This document shows, piece after piece, positions 26,124 through 38,207 of a DNA stretch of 64,000 bases (positions within the stretch are counted from its first letter, which is position 1; every line of letters begins with the position of its first letter). A program made the position numbers and the translations under genes. The notes below the pieces were generated by a model. That model saw nothing but the letters and a program-made list of their open reading frames with translations. It did no database searches and was not told the DNA's origin. Origin of the DNA: Gemmatimonadota bacterium (GTDB taxonomy: Bacteria; Gemmatimonadota; Gemmatimonadetes; Longimicrobiales; Gaopeijiaceae). The stretch lies in NCBI GenBank assembly GCA_041390105.1, contig JAWKQO010000001.1, forward strand, positions 1,118,001 to 1,182,000, written 5' to 3'.

Positions 26124-27094
26124 CAGCGGCCCTCGCGCGCGCTCGGGGTCACCAGCGCAACCCTCAGCTTTTCGGCCATGAAGATCTCCGTCCGTTCCAT
26201 CGACTCCGAAGTGGCACCGCCGATGTGGGGGGTCAGGACCAGGTTGTCGTGTTCGGCCGCCCACGCGAGCAGCTCGTGATTCGGTGGACCGCCCTCCTCG
26301 GCCTGCAGCACGTCGAGCGCGGCCCCTTCCAGCCGCCCGCTCTGCAGCCGCTGCATCAGGGCCGCCTCATCAAGCACGCCGCCGCGGGAGGTATTCACCA
26401 AGAAAGCCCCTGAGGGCAGGGCGTCTAATTCCCTTGTGCCAATCATGTTACGCGTTTCGCTCGAAAGCGGCACATGAAGACTGAGCACGTCGGATTGGCG
26501 ACAGAGCCCGAGCAGATCGGCAGGCCGCTCGACCCCCTGCGGCCAGTCCGCACGATAGGGGTCGAACGCGGCAACTTCCATGTGGAAGGCCCGGGCCAAC
26601 TCCGCGACCGCGTTGCCGATGCGACCCAGGCCCACGATGCCCAGCCGCCGACCCGCCAGCTCACGCCCGCGAAAGCGATCGCGATCCCACCCCCCGGCCT
26701 CGACGTGGCGGGCGGCGCGGTGGGTTCGCCGCAGCAACGTGAGGAGCAGGGCGAAGGTGTGCTCGACCGTGGCGCGGATGGTCTCCAAGAAGGCGCGCTC
26801 GCCCCGAAGGCTGAGGACCTGCACCCCGGACCGGGCCGCAGCCTGCAGGTCGATGTGGTCGAGGCCGGTCGTGGCCGAGACGACGAAGCGCAGACGGTCG
26901 GATCGCTCAAAGAGGTCTTTGTCGATGCGGTGCCCGAGCCGCACGATGAGCGCGTCGGCCCCCGCGGCCGCGCGCAGCAGACCGGCGCGGTCGAAGGGGC
27001 CCTCCACCACCTCGGAGCAGGACTCCAGAACGGCACGGGCCCGTTGGGAATAGCCCAGTGGTTCGGCATTGATCACGATCGGTCGCGCCGTCAC
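26123..27094 (-). CDS. D-isomer-specific 2-hydroxyacid dehydrogenase
   Basis: NAD(P)-dependent oxidoreductase of 323 residues. It contains the Rossmann motif RLGIVGLGRIGNAVAELA, the catalytic Arg in VNTSRGGVLDE, a Glu-containing block LDVLQAEEGG, and the catalytic His in LTPHIGGATSES. In the family these act on 2-hydroxy or 2-keto acids such as phosphoglycerate, glycerate or erythronate phosphate. Its position between the NeuB-like and NeuC-like genes, with start-stop overlaps on both sides (GTGA and TGATG), is unusual. A role tied to the nonulosonate (itself a 2-keto acid) or to pyruvate/PEP supply is speculative. Codons near 26420-26470 are visibly less GC-rich than the rest. Confidence 0.9.
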   Translation of the reverse strand: MTARPIVINAEPLGYSQRARAVLESCSEVVEGPFDRAGLLRAAAGADALIVRLGHRIDKDLFERSDRLRFVVSATTGLDHIDLQAAARSGVQVLSLRGERAFLETIRATVEHTFALLLTLLRRTHRAARHVEAGGWDRDRFRGRELAGRRLGIVGLGRIGNAVAELARAFHMEVAAFDPYRADWPQGVERPADLLGLCRQSDVLSLHVPLSSETRNMIGTRELDALPSGAFLVNTSRGGVLDEAALMQRLQSGRLEGAALDVLQAEEGGPPNHELLAWAAEHDNLVLTPHIGGATSESMERTEIFMAEKLRVALVTPSAREGR

Positions 27095-28095
27095 TCCACG
27101 TCCTCGAGCGTGACATGCTCATCGCGGCGGACGGCGTGACGCAATGTCCGGTCGAGAAGCGCCGGCAGCGAGTCCGGGGACAAGCCCGTGCCCGGCTTCT
27201 TGAGGGCGAGGTCGCTCGCGCTCAAGCGCGTGCCCGCCGCGAGATCACGAGCGGCCACGACGCTCTTGCCGAAGAGCGCCCGCATGGGAGCCAATTCCTC
27301 CGCCATACGATCCTTGTCGATCGGGTGGGCTAGAGCTCGCTCGAGGAAACGCACGCCTTGAACCAGCTGGGCCAGCTCGGGCAGCGTGATGGAAGCCGAG
27401 ACGTCGGGACCGAAGGTGTCCCGTGAGAAGCACACGTGCACTTCGACCACGGAGGCTCCGAGCGCGACTGCGGCCAAGGCCGGGAAGATCGTACCGGAGT
27501 GGTCGGACAGCCCCACCCCGCAATCCGGGAACGCCGCCTTGAGCTCCTGCAGCTGGTTGAGGCCGACCTTCTCCGGCGGCGTCGGATACAGGGACGTACA
27601 TTGGAGGACCGTCACGGGCGCCCCGAACTCCTGCAGATGCTCGACGGCGCTGCGAACGGCGCCCCGGTCGCTCATCCCGGTCGAAAGCCACACAGGTCGT
27701 CCGCTCCGCGCGACACGATCCAACAAGGGCAGGTTGCCGACTTCGCCGGACGCGATCTTCCAGGCGTCGATGCCCACGCGTTCGAGCAGCTCGACCGCCT
27801 GGATCGAGAACGGAGAGCTGACGAACCGCACCCCGGCTGCGTCCGCTCGCTCCTTGAGCAGGCGCCACTGTGCTTCGCTGAACTCCATCCTGCGCCAGTA
27901 GTCGAAGCGCGTCTCGTCCTGAGGGCTGAAGCGCACCCGCCACGGCTCGGCGGGAGTACTCTCCGCCTCGGCGATGTGGGTCTGGAACTTGACGACGTCC
28001 GCGCCGGCTCGGCCGATGGCATCGATGTAGGCAAGCGCGGTCCCGAGGCTGCCGTCGTGCGCTTGCGCGACCTCGGCAACGATGAGGGCACTCAT
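27091..28095 (-). CDS. neuB: Nonulosonic acid synthase (NeuB family) with C-terminal SAF domain
   Basis: Condenses phosphoenolpyruvate with a manno-type N-acetyl hexosamine to form a nonulosonic acid. The 334-residue protein has a TIM-barrel domain, VAEVAQAHDGSLGTALAYI, DVVKFQTHIAE, WKIASGEVGNLPLLD, VWLSTGMSDRGAV and VGLSDHSGTIFPALAAVALGA. A C-terminal antifreeze-like SAF domain follows (VVAARDLAAGTRLSASDLA). Start is ATG at 28095, overlapping the rimI stop (ATGA); so the polysaccharide operon is translationally joined to a housekeeping operon. Product identity (Neu, Leg or Pse) is open. Confidence 0.93.
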   Translation of the reverse strand: MSALIVAEVAQAHDGSLGTALAYIDAIGRAGADVVKFQTHIAEAESTPAEPWRVRFSPQDETRFDYWRRMEFSEAQWRLLKERADAAGVRFVSSPFSIQAVELLERVGIDAWKIASGEVGNLPLLDRVARSGRPVWLSTGMSDRGAVRSAVEHLQEFGAPVTVLQCTSLYPTPPEKVGLNQLQELKAAFPDCGVGLSDHSGTIFPALAAVALGASVVEVHVCFSRDTFGPDVSASITLPELAQLVQGVRFLERALAHPIDKDRMAEELAPMRALFGKSVVAARDLAAGTRLSASDLALKKPGTGLSPDSLPALLDRTLRHAVRRDEHVTLEDVE

Positions 28096-28634
28096 GCGCC
28101 AGCCGGATCCGCCGAGAGGCGGAGCAGCATGATCTTGGCGTCCTCGACGGGCTTGCTGTAGTAGCCCCTGCGAATCCCGACCACCTGGAAGCCTCGGTGC
28201 TCGTACATCGTCAAGGCCCGCAGGTTGGACCGGCGCACCTCGAGGAAGAGGTGGCGGAGCCCGCGCCGTTCGGCCGCCTTCACCACGGCATCGAGCAGCG
28301 CCGAGCCCAGGCCCCGTCCCCGGAAGGGTTCCGCAACCGCGACGTTGACGAGCTCCCCCTCCCCTTCGACGAAGCGGAGCACGGCGTAGCCCGCCACCTC
28401 CGCCCCCTGCTCCCCTTGCTCCTCGATGACGATCGCTTCGCAGCGGTCGCCCCAACCCAGCAGGTTCGCGAACGTGGCGGCGGTCCACGGCGTGGAGAAG
28501 GCGCTCCGCTCGATGGCTGCTACGGCCCTTACGTCCTCCCGACGCATGGGTCGCACGGAGGCGCTCGACCGAGGAGGGCTCAACGGGTCTCGGAGGTCCG
28601 GCCGGTCCATGGCTTCAGATACTCGGGTTGCCAT
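28092..28634 (-). CDS. rimI: Ribosomal-protein-alanine N-acetyltransferase RimI
   Basis: GNAT-fold acetyltransferase that acetylates ribosomal protein S18 in E. coli. The 180 residues include RPMRREDVRAVAAIERSAF at the start of the domain, the acetyl-CoA loop VAVAEPFRGRGLGSALLDA, LFLEVRRSNLRALTMYEHRGF and GIRRGYYSKPVEDA, all typical of RimI. It follows tsaB, as in many genomes, and overlaps it. Start at ATG 28634 or ATG 28610; the conserved domain begins well inside either, so the N-terminus is uncertain by eight residues. Confidence 0.92.
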   Translation of the reverse strand: MATRVSEAMDRPDLRDPLSPPRSSASVRPMRREDVRAVAAIERSAFSTPWTAATFANLLGWGDRCEAIVIEEQGEQGAEVAGYAVLRFVEGEGELVNVAVAEPFRGRGLGSALLDAVVKAAERRGLRHLFLEVRRSNLRALTMYEHRGFQVVGIRRGYYSKPVEDAKIMLLRLSADPAGA

Positions 28635-29287
28635 CGGGCCGGATTCTCGACCTGAGGCCGGTCCGGGTCAAGTTGCGCGAGCTCGAGCAGCGCCTGCGCC
28701 GAGGGGAACCCCGCTCCGCCGAGCACCTGTGCCCCACACTCCTCCAGGACGTTTCGATGGCGCTCGGCGCCATCGCCTGCGCAGGACGCGCCCAGCGGGA
28801 GGAGATCGCGCAGATGCTCGACCACGTCCGCCAGCACCCCGGCGCGAGGCTCCAGCACCGTCTCCAAGCGGGCGCCCGCGCGGAAATGCGCCCAGTAGAC
28901 GCGCTCTCCGCGGGCGTCGAAGACCACGACCCGATCCTGCACCCGCCCCCAGAGAGGGCCCCAGGCCGCTGCGGCCAGGCTGGAGATCGCCGTCAGCGGC
29001 AACGACAGGACATGGACCAGGGCCTTGGCCGTCGCGGCGGCGACCCGCACTCCGGTGAAGGAACCGGGCCCGGCTCCCACCACGACGCCCTGGACATCCG
29101 CGAAGCCCAGGCCATGCTCCGCGAGCAGGCTGGACAGCGCCGGCATCAGCGCCGCCGCGTGCATGCGCGACGCTCCCAGCGGGGTCTCGTGGACCTCCCC
29201 TCCCGGTAGGGAGACCGCCACGGTGCCTCGGGGGGTAGAGGTGTCGAACGCGACGTGGCAGGTCATCCTCGGGCGCCTGTCAGGCAT
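28580..29287 (-). CDS. tsaB: tRNA threonylcarbamoyladenosine biosynthesis protein TsaB
   Basis: Partner of TsaD and TsaE in forming the t6A37 modification of tRNAs that read ANN codons. The 235 residues show the ASKHA-fold N-terminus CHVAFDTSTPRGTVAVSL, the family signature GAGPGSFTGVRVAAATAKAL, and PLTAISSLAAAAWG. It lies in the conserved order tsaE-tsaB-rimI. Start ATG 29287 overlaps the tsaE stop by eight bases; ATG 29266 seven codons in would better match the usual TsaB N-terminus. TsaD is not in the window. Confidence 0.93.
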   Translation of the reverse strand: MPDRRPRMTCHVAFDTSTPRGTVAVSLPGGEVHETPLGASRMHAAALMPALSSLLAEHGLGFADVQGVVVGAGPGSFTGVRVAAATAKALVHVLSLPLTAISSLAAAAWGPLWGRVQDRVVVFDARGERVYWAHFRAGARLETVLEPRAGVLADVVEHLRDLLPLGASCAGDGAERHRNVLEECGAQVLGGAGFPSAQALLELAQLDPDRPQVENPARWQPEYLKPWTGRTSETR

Positions 29288-29729
29288 GGGGCACCTCGCC
29301 CGGTGCGCTTCCGGCCACCACCACCATGCGGAGATCGGGGGCTCCCGAGACGGGGACCAGCTCCACCTCGGTCGCCATGGGCGGCCAACGTGGGCCCGCT
29401 CGTTCCGGCCACTCCACGACCACCACCTCGTCTGGCCCGGGAAGCTCGTCCCACCCGAGCTCGTCCAGCTCCTCCGCGCGGCTCAGCCGGTACAGGTCCA
29501 TGTGGACCAACACCCGGCCCTCGCTGCCCGGGTAGCGCAGGACGAGGTTGTACGTGGGAGAGGGCATGCGGGCCTCCACGCCCATCCCGGCGGCGATGGC
29601 ACGCGCCAAGACCGACTTCCCTGCCCCCAGGGGTCCGCGGAGGCCGATCCAGGCCGGCCCGCGCAGTGCCCGGCCCCACGCCCTGCCCCAGCGTTCCAAG
29701 CGAGGCTGGTCCAGCGGGCCCAGTCTCAT
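29280..29729 (-). CDS. tsaE: tRNA threonylcarbamoyladenosine biosynthesis ATPase TsaE
   Basis: Small ATPase (149 residues) required for turnover of the TsaBD complex in t6A synthesis. It has the Walker A motif GLRGPLGAGKSVLARAIA near residue 30, the PSPTYNLVLRY segment, HMDLYRLSRAEELDELGW and a Walker B-like VVVVEWPERAG, all diagnostic. Start ATG at 29729 overlaps the uvrB stop (ATGA), so it is probably translated with uvrB. Confidence 0.95.
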   Translation of the reverse strand: MRLGPLDQPRLERWGRAWGRALRGPAWIGLRGPLGAGKSVLARAIAAGMGVEARMPSPTYNLVLRYPGSEGRVLVHMDLYRLSRAEELDELGWDELPGPDEVVVVEWPERAGPRWPPMATEVELVPVSGAPDLRMVVVAGSAPGEVPHA

Positions 29730-31714
29730 CGAGCGGCGGCCTTGAGCTCCAGGATCTGATCGCGCAAGAGCGCCGCTCGCTCGAAGTTCAACGCTTCGGC
29801 GGCCTCCGCCATCTCCTTCTCGAGAATCTTGAGGGTCTCCTCGAGGTTGAGCTCCTCCGTATAGCTGGCCGCCCGTTCAGCGACGCGCGCCGCCGGTCGT
29901 TCGCGCGCATCGGCCACCCTCGTGGACAGCTCGATCTCCACCACGGATTTCGACACGGTCTGCGGCACGATGCCATGCTCTTGATTGAAGGCCATCTGGA
30001 TCTCGCGCCGTCGATACGTCTCGTCGATGCACTGCTGCATCGACCCGGTCACTTTGTCCGCGTACATGATGGCGCGGCCGTGCACGTTGCGGGCGGCCCG
30101 TCCGATCGTCTGGATGAGCGAGCGCGCGTCGCGCAGGAAGCCTTCCTTGTCCGCGTCGAGAATGGCCACCAGAGACACCTCCGGCAGATCCAGACCTTCA
30201 CGGAGGAGGTTGATCCCGACGAGCACATCGATCTTCCCCAGGCGCAAGGCACGCAAGATCTCCATACGCTCGATGGCATCGATGTCGGAGTGCATGTAGC
30301 GGACGCGCACGCCGACCGACTGCAGATACTCGGACAGGTCCTCGGCCATGCGCTTCGTCAGGGTGGTCACCAGCACGCGCTCGCCCCGAGCCTCGCGTGC
30401 GCGGATCTCCCCCAACAGGTCGTCGACCTGTCCGCGCACCGGGCGCACGTCGATCTCTGGATCGATGAGGCCGGTGGGGCGGATGATCTGCTCCACCACC
30501 ACGCCTCCGGACCTCTGCAACTCCCACTCGCCCGGGGTCGCCGAGACGAAGACCGCCCGGTGCACCAGCGACTCCCACTCCTCGAACGTCAGGGGCCGGT
30601 TGTCCACGGCGCTGGGCAGCCGGAATCCGTGCTCGACCAGAGTCTCCTTCCGGGAGCGGTCTCCGCGGTGCATCCCGTGGATCTGCGGGAGTGTGACATG
30701 CGATTCGTCGACGATCAGCAGGAAATCCTCGGGAAAGAAGTCGATCAGGCAGGCGGGGCGCTCTCCCGGCCGCCGACCGCTCAGGAACCGCGAGTAGTTC
30801 TCGATGCCAGGACAGGTGCCGATCTCCAGCATCATCTCCACGTCGAAGTTCGTGCGCTGCTCGAGGCGCTGGGCTTCGAGGAGGCGACCGTCGCCCCGAA
30901 AACGCTCGAGTTGCTGCTGCAACTCTCCGCGAATCAGCGGAACCGCCTGCTCGATGGTTCGCCGGCGGGTCACGTAGTGGCTGGCCGGATAGATCGCCGC
31001 GCGCTCCAACTGGGTGATGGTCTCTCCCGTCAGGGGCTCGAACCGTGTGATCCGCTCGACGTCATCTCCCCAGAGCTCGATGCGGACCGCCTGTTCTTCG
31101 TAGGCCGGAAACACCTCGATGACGTCCCCGCGCACACGAAAGGTGCCCCGTTCGAACGCCAGGTCGTTGCGGTGATACTGGATATCGACCAGGGCCTTGA
31201 GGATCTCGCGCCGCGGCCGGGTCTGGCCGACGTCCAGAACGACCATCAACTCGCGATAGTCCGCCGGATTGCCCAAGCCGTAGATACACGACACCGAGGC
31301 GACGACGATGACGTCCTCTCGCTCGATGAGCGACGAGGTGGCCCGCAACCGCAGACGCTCGATGTCCTCGTTGATCGACGCGTCCTTCTCGATGTAGGTG
31401 TCGGTCGCGGGGACGTAGGCTTCGGGTTGGTAGTAGTCGTAGTACGAGATGAAGTACTCGACGGCATTCCGCGGAAAGAGCGCCCGCAACTCACCATAGA
31501 GCTGGGCGGCCAGGGTCTTGTTGTGCGACATGACCAGGGTCGGACGGCGGTGCCGCTCGATCACGTGAGCCATGGTCAGCGTCTTGCCCGTTCCGGTAGC
31601 CCCCAGCAGAGTCTGGAAGCGGTCACCGCGGACGAGGCCCTGGGATAACTCATCGATGGCCCGGGGCTGATCGCCACCGGGTTGATGAGGACCTTCGATC
31701 TGGAAGTCTCGCAT
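29726..31714 (-). CDS. uvrB: Excinuclease ABC subunit B (UvrB)
   Basis: Damage-verifying helicase-like subunit of nucleotide excision repair. The 662 residues are the usual length. Visible are Walker A LLGATGTGKTLTMAHV, the beta-hairpin FISYYDYYQPEAYVPATD, the DE-box LLIVDESHVTLPQ, helicase motifs VLVTTLTKRMAEDL and IQTIGRAARNVHG, and a C-terminal UVR motif (LEKEMAEAAEALNFERAA) that binds UvrC. Start is ATG at 31714, five bases after the rel stop. Confidence 0.98.
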   Translation of the reverse strand: MRDFQIEGPHQPGGDQPRAIDELSQGLVRGDRFQTLLGATGTGKTLTMAHVIERHRRPTLVMSHNKTLAAQLYGELRALFPRNAVEYFISYYDYYQPEAYVPATDTYIEKDASINEDIERLRLRATSSLIEREDVIVVASVSCIYGLGNPADYRELMVVLDVGQTRPRREILKALVDIQYHRNDLAFERGTFRVRGDVIEVFPAYEEQAVRIELWGDDVERITRFEPLTGETITQLERAAIYPASHYVTRRRTIEQAVPLIRGELQQQLERFRGDGRLLEAQRLEQRTNFDVEMMLEIGTCPGIENYSRFLSGRRPGERPACLIDFFPEDFLLIVDESHVTLPQIHGMHRGDRSRKETLVEHGFRLPSAVDNRPLTFEEWESLVHRAVFVSATPGEWELQRSGGVVVEQIIRPTGLIDPEIDVRPVRGQVDDLLGEIRAREARGERVLVTTLTKRMAEDLSEYLQSVGVRVRYMHSDIDAIERMEILRALRLGKIDVLVGINLLREGLDLPEVSLVAILDADKEGFLRDARSLIQTIGRAARNVHGRAIMYADKVTGSMQQCIDETYRRREIQMAFNQEHGIVPQTVSKSVVEIELSTRVADARERPAARVAERAASYTEELNLEETLKILEKEMAEAAEALNFERAALLRDQILELKAAAR

Positions 31715-31719
31715 TCGGT

Positions 31720-33933
31720 TCAGGCTTCCGCGAGGTCGCCTTCCTGGAGGTGTTCGCGACGTTCGACGCTGAGCACGCCCTTCACGCGCCGGATGGCGTT
31801 CATCACCTTGGTCAGGTGGGGGAGGTCCTGGACCTCGACCACGAACTCACCCAGCATACCGTGGGCGACGCCACGGATCTGGGCGTTCTGGATGTTGGTG
31901 CCGGTGTCGGCGATGGCCGTGGCGATATCGGAGAGCAGGCCGCGGCGGTCGGTGCCCTGCAGATAGAGCTTGACCTGGAAGCGGTCGTGCTTGACCGCAC
32001 GCCACTCGATCGGGACCCTGCGGTCGGTGTCGTCCGGCAAGGATGCGACGTTGGCGCAGTCCCGGTGATGGATCGAGACCCCGCGTCCCCGCGTGACGTA
32101 GCCGACGACGGGGTCGCCCGGCACAGGCTGACAGCACTGCGCGTAGCGCACCATGATGTTGTCGACGCCCTGGATGCGCACACCACGGTCGACACCCTTG
32201 AGCTTGTCGGCCAGCTTCTGCAGGGCAGTCGGTGGGGGCGGCTCCGCCTCCGGGTCGTGGTCGGGGTAGAGCTGCCGGATCACAGCGCCAGGCCCGATGT
32301 CCCCTCGCCCCAAGGCGGCGAACAGGTGTTCCGTATCCAGCTCGCCCACCGCCTTGGCGGCGGCCGCGAGCGCCGGGTCGGCCGGCTTCAGCAGGCGGGC
32401 CCTCCGGATCTCACGCTCCAGCAGGTCCCGGCCCAGCTTCACGGCCGACTCCATCTCTTCCTTGCGAATCCACTGGCGGATCTTCTGGCGCGCCCGCGAG
32501 GTCTTCGCCAGAGCGAACCAGTCGCGATTGGGTTTCTGACGAGGATTGGTGATGACCTCCACCACGTCGCCGCTCCGGAGGGGACGGGACAACGGCGCGA
32601 TGCGGCCATTCACCTTGGCCCCGGCGCAGTGCGTACCGACCTCGGTGTGGACGGCGTAGGCGAAATCGATCGGCGTGGATCCCGTAGGGAGGGATTTCAC
32701 CTCTCCCTTGGGTGTGAACACGAAGATCTCGCCCTGGAACAGGTCCATACGAAGGAACTCCATGAACTCCTCGGGCTCCCTCGTGTCCTGCTGCCACTCC
32801 AGCACCTGGCGGAACCAGGTCAACGCCTCGTCCACCTCGGATTCGCTTCCTCTTCCCTCCTTGTAGCGCCAGTGGGCTGCGATGCCGTACTCGGCGGTAC
32901 GGTGCATCTCTTCGGTGCGGATCTGGATCTCATACCGTCGCCCGGCCGGCCCCACCACCGTCGTATGGATGGACCGATACATGTTCGACTTGGGCGTGGC
33001 CACGTAGTCGTGGAAGCGTTCGGGGATCGGGGTCCAGCGCGAGTGGATGATCCCCAGTGCAGCGTAGCAGTCCTGTAGGCTGTCCGTCTGTACGCGCATG
33101 GCCATCAGGTCGTGGACATCCTCGAAGCTGAGGCCACGTTTGCGCATCTTGCGGTAGATCGACCACAGGTGCTTGGGCCGGCCGGTCACCTCGGCCGTGA
33201 TCCCGGCTTCCTTGAGGGCTTCGTCGAGCGGGCGCTTCATCTCGGCGATCTGACGCTCACGCTGACGGCGCGACTGCTGGACCTTGCGCGAGAGGTCGGC
33301 GAACGGCTCTGGCTCAAGGAACTTGAAGGCCAGATCCTCCAGCTCCCACTTGATGCGAGCCACGCCGAGGCGGCCGGCCAGAGGGGCGTAGATCTGGCGT
33401 GTCTCCCGCGCCACCCGCAGGCGCTTCTCGGGCGGAAGGTGCTCGAGCGTGCGCATGTTGTGCAGCCGGTCCGCCAGCTTCACCAGGATGACGCGGGCAT
33501 CCTGGGCCATGGAAAGCAGAAGTTTGCGGTAGTTCTCGACCTGCTGTTCGGTCTGGGTCTGATAGCGGACCTTCCCGATCTTGGTGACCCCATCGACGAT
33601 GGTGGCCACGTCCTCCCCGAACGAGGCACGAAGGTCCTCGATGGAAACGGCCGTGTCCTCGACCACATCGTGGATGAGCGCGGCAGCCAGGGAGGAGGTG
33701 TCCAACTTCAGCTCGGCGAGGATGATGGCCACCTCCACCGAGTGGTTCACGTAGTCCTCGCCCGAGGCCCGTTTCTGGCCCTGGTGCGCCTCGGCCGCAA
33801 GCTCGTAGGCGCGCACGATCGTGTCCACGTCCAGGCGATCGGCGTACGCCTCCAACTCCCGCGCCAGGGGGCGTGGGAGACCCCGGATGGTCCGGGGCGT
33901 GGAATCGGACGTGTGGACCTGCGGCATGGCCAT
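31720..33933 (-). CDS. rel: Bifunctional (p)ppGpp synthetase/hydrolase, RelA/SpoT family
   Basis: Controls the stringent response. The 737 residues contain, in order, an HD hydrolase domain (HDVVEDT at 88-94, and VKLADRLHNMRTL) and a synthetase domain (MYRSIHTTVVGP and YEIQIRTEEMHRTAEYG). A TGS domain (VFTPKGEVKSLPTGSTPIDFA), a conserved-cysteine region (RYAQCCQPVPGD) and a C-terminal ACT domain follow. Intact HD residues suggest both activities. The motif that is RxKD in bifunctional enzymes and ExDD in RelA reads RFHD near residue 305. Start is ATG at 33933; 114 noncoding bases separate it from radC. Confidence 0.97.
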   Translation of the reverse strand: MAMPQVHTSDSTPRTIRGLPRPLARELEAYADRLDVDTIVRAYELAAEAHQGQKRASGEDYVNHSVEVAIILAELKLDTSSLAAALIHDVVEDTAVSIEDLRASFGEDVATIVDGVTKIGKVRYQTQTEQQVENYRKLLLSMAQDARVILVKLADRLHNMRTLEHLPPEKRLRVARETRQIYAPLAGRLGVARIKWELEDLAFKFLEPEPFADLSRKVQQSRRQRERQIAEMKRPLDEALKEAGITAEVTGRPKHLWSIYRKMRKRGLSFEDVHDLMAMRVQTDSLQDCYAALGIIHSRWTPIPERFHDYVATPKSNMYRSIHTTVVGPAGRRYEIQIRTEEMHRTAEYGIAAHWRYKEGRGSESEVDEALTWFRQVLEWQQDTREPEEFMEFLRMDLFQGEIFVFTPKGEVKSLPTGSTPIDFAYAVHTEVGTHCAGAKVNGRIAPLSRPLRSGDVVEVITNPRQKPNRDWFALAKTSRARQKIRQWIRKEEMESAVKLGRDLLEREIRRARLLKPADPALAAAAKAVGELDTEHLFAALGRGDIGPGAVIRQLYPDHDPEAEPPPPTALQKLADKLKGVDRGVRIQGVDNIMVRYAQCCQPVPGDPVVGYVTRGRGVSIHHRDCANVASLPDDTDRRVPIEWRAVKHDRFQVKLYLQGTDRRGLLSDIATAIADTGTNIQNAQIRGVAHGMLGEFVVEVQDLPHLTKVMNAIRRVKGVLSVERREHLQEGDLAEA

Positions 33934-34019
33934 ACGGACGGGACGGGTTCACCGGCTGCGGCAGGCAGCGGACACTGCGATGGGGGCGGACCGTCCTAGT
34001 CTGGCAGGTCCCGCCCGAT

Positions 34020-34035
34020 TCCGCCACGAGGCGGA
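34020..34035 (-). terminator. Possible transcription terminator hairpin after radC
   Basis: A perfect six-base stem (TCCGCC/GGCGGA) with loop ACGA lies 12 bases downstream of the radC stop. There is no T tract after it on the minus strand, so it is a terminator candidate only, or an RNA-stabilising hairpin. The rest of the 114-base radC-rel gap shows nothing I can call. Confidence 0.35.
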
Positions 34036-34047
34036 GCGAACCCTGTA

Positions 34048-34811
34048 TTACCCGCGAGTGCCGAGCGGGAGCCCGGCGGCCGCTGGCCCCCGCACCCGAG
34101 CCGCGGCGCCGGGTGGAGTGGAGCGGGCCCCGGTGAGCAGAGAGCGACAGCCACGTTCCGCGACGATCACGTGGTCGAGCACCGGAATCCCCAGCGCTTC
34201 TCCCGCGCCGACCAAAGCCTCGGTGACGGCCCGGTCCTCCGCGGACGGGGTCGGATCCCCGGACGGGTGGTTGTGAACCAACAGGACCGCCGCCGCGTGC
34301 TCGACAATGGCTTCGCGGAAGACCTCGCGCGCGTGGATCAGTGAGGCGTCGAGCAGGCCCCGGGTGACGAGCACATCACGGATCAACCGGTGCCGGCGGT
34401 CCAGCAGCAGCGCGTGAAACTCCTCCTGGGCCAGGGAACGGAGCTGGGGACCCATCACCCGGCATACGTCCTCGGGTCCTTGGATGGCCAGACCGGCCTC
34501 CAGACGTTCCGCCTCCGCGCGCCGCCCGATCTCGGCGGCCGCGGCAATCCGAGAGGACACCGCCCTACCCACCCCGGGGATCCGCTCGAGCGCGGCAGGG
34601 GACAGGCGGGTGAGCCGGCGGAGCGAGCCACCGGCCCGGGCCAGCACGCGGTCCGCGATCTCTGTCGCAGATCCAGCACGCCCGCCGCTGCCCACCAACG
34701 CGGCGAGGAGCTCCCGGTTACTCACCCCGCGGCTCCCCACCTGCCTCAGTCGCTCCCTTGGGCGATCCCCGTTGGCGAGGTCCGGCGCGGCCGGTGGATC
34801 CTCCGGCCCGG

Positions 34812-34833
<22 letters not shown>
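34048..34833 (-). CDS. radC: RadC family JAB1/MPN-domain protein
   Basis: About 261 residues with an N-terminal helix-hairpin-helix region (RIPGVGRAVSSRIAAAAEIG) and a C-terminal JAMM metalloprotease-like domain with VLLVHNHPSGDPTPSAEDR, the zinc ligands being the two His and the Asp. Despite the name, a DNA-repair role is not established for the family. The start is uncertain: GTG at 34833 overlaps the secA 3' end by 22 bases and gives a normal length; ATG at 34866 would extend further into secA. The stop is TAA. Confidence 0.92.
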
Positions 34834-38126
<3,293 letters not shown>

Positions 38127-38187
38127 CGCAAACGTGACACTCTGCTGGGGCCGGGCGCCCGGAGATCCGGACCACCCGCCGTGTTCG

Positions 38188-38206
38188 CCGTCGGCCGTTC
38201 CGACGG
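38188..38206 (-). terminator. Possible transcription terminator hairpin after nadD
   Basis: A perfect seven-base stem (CCGTCGG/CCGACGG) with a five-base loop begins one base after the nadD stop codon. The stem is entirely strong pairs apart from one A-T, but it lacks a following T run. It lies where termination before secA would be expected; the remaining 60 bases upstream of secA presumably hold its promoter, which I cannot identify. Confidence 0.4.
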
Positions 38207-38207
38207 A

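Noticed and set aside
26420..26475. Short stretch with lower GC inside the 2-hydroxyacid dehydrogenase gene
   Set aside because: It is in frame and encodes normal family sequence (SSETRNMIGTRELD). It is too short to indicate transfer or insertion.
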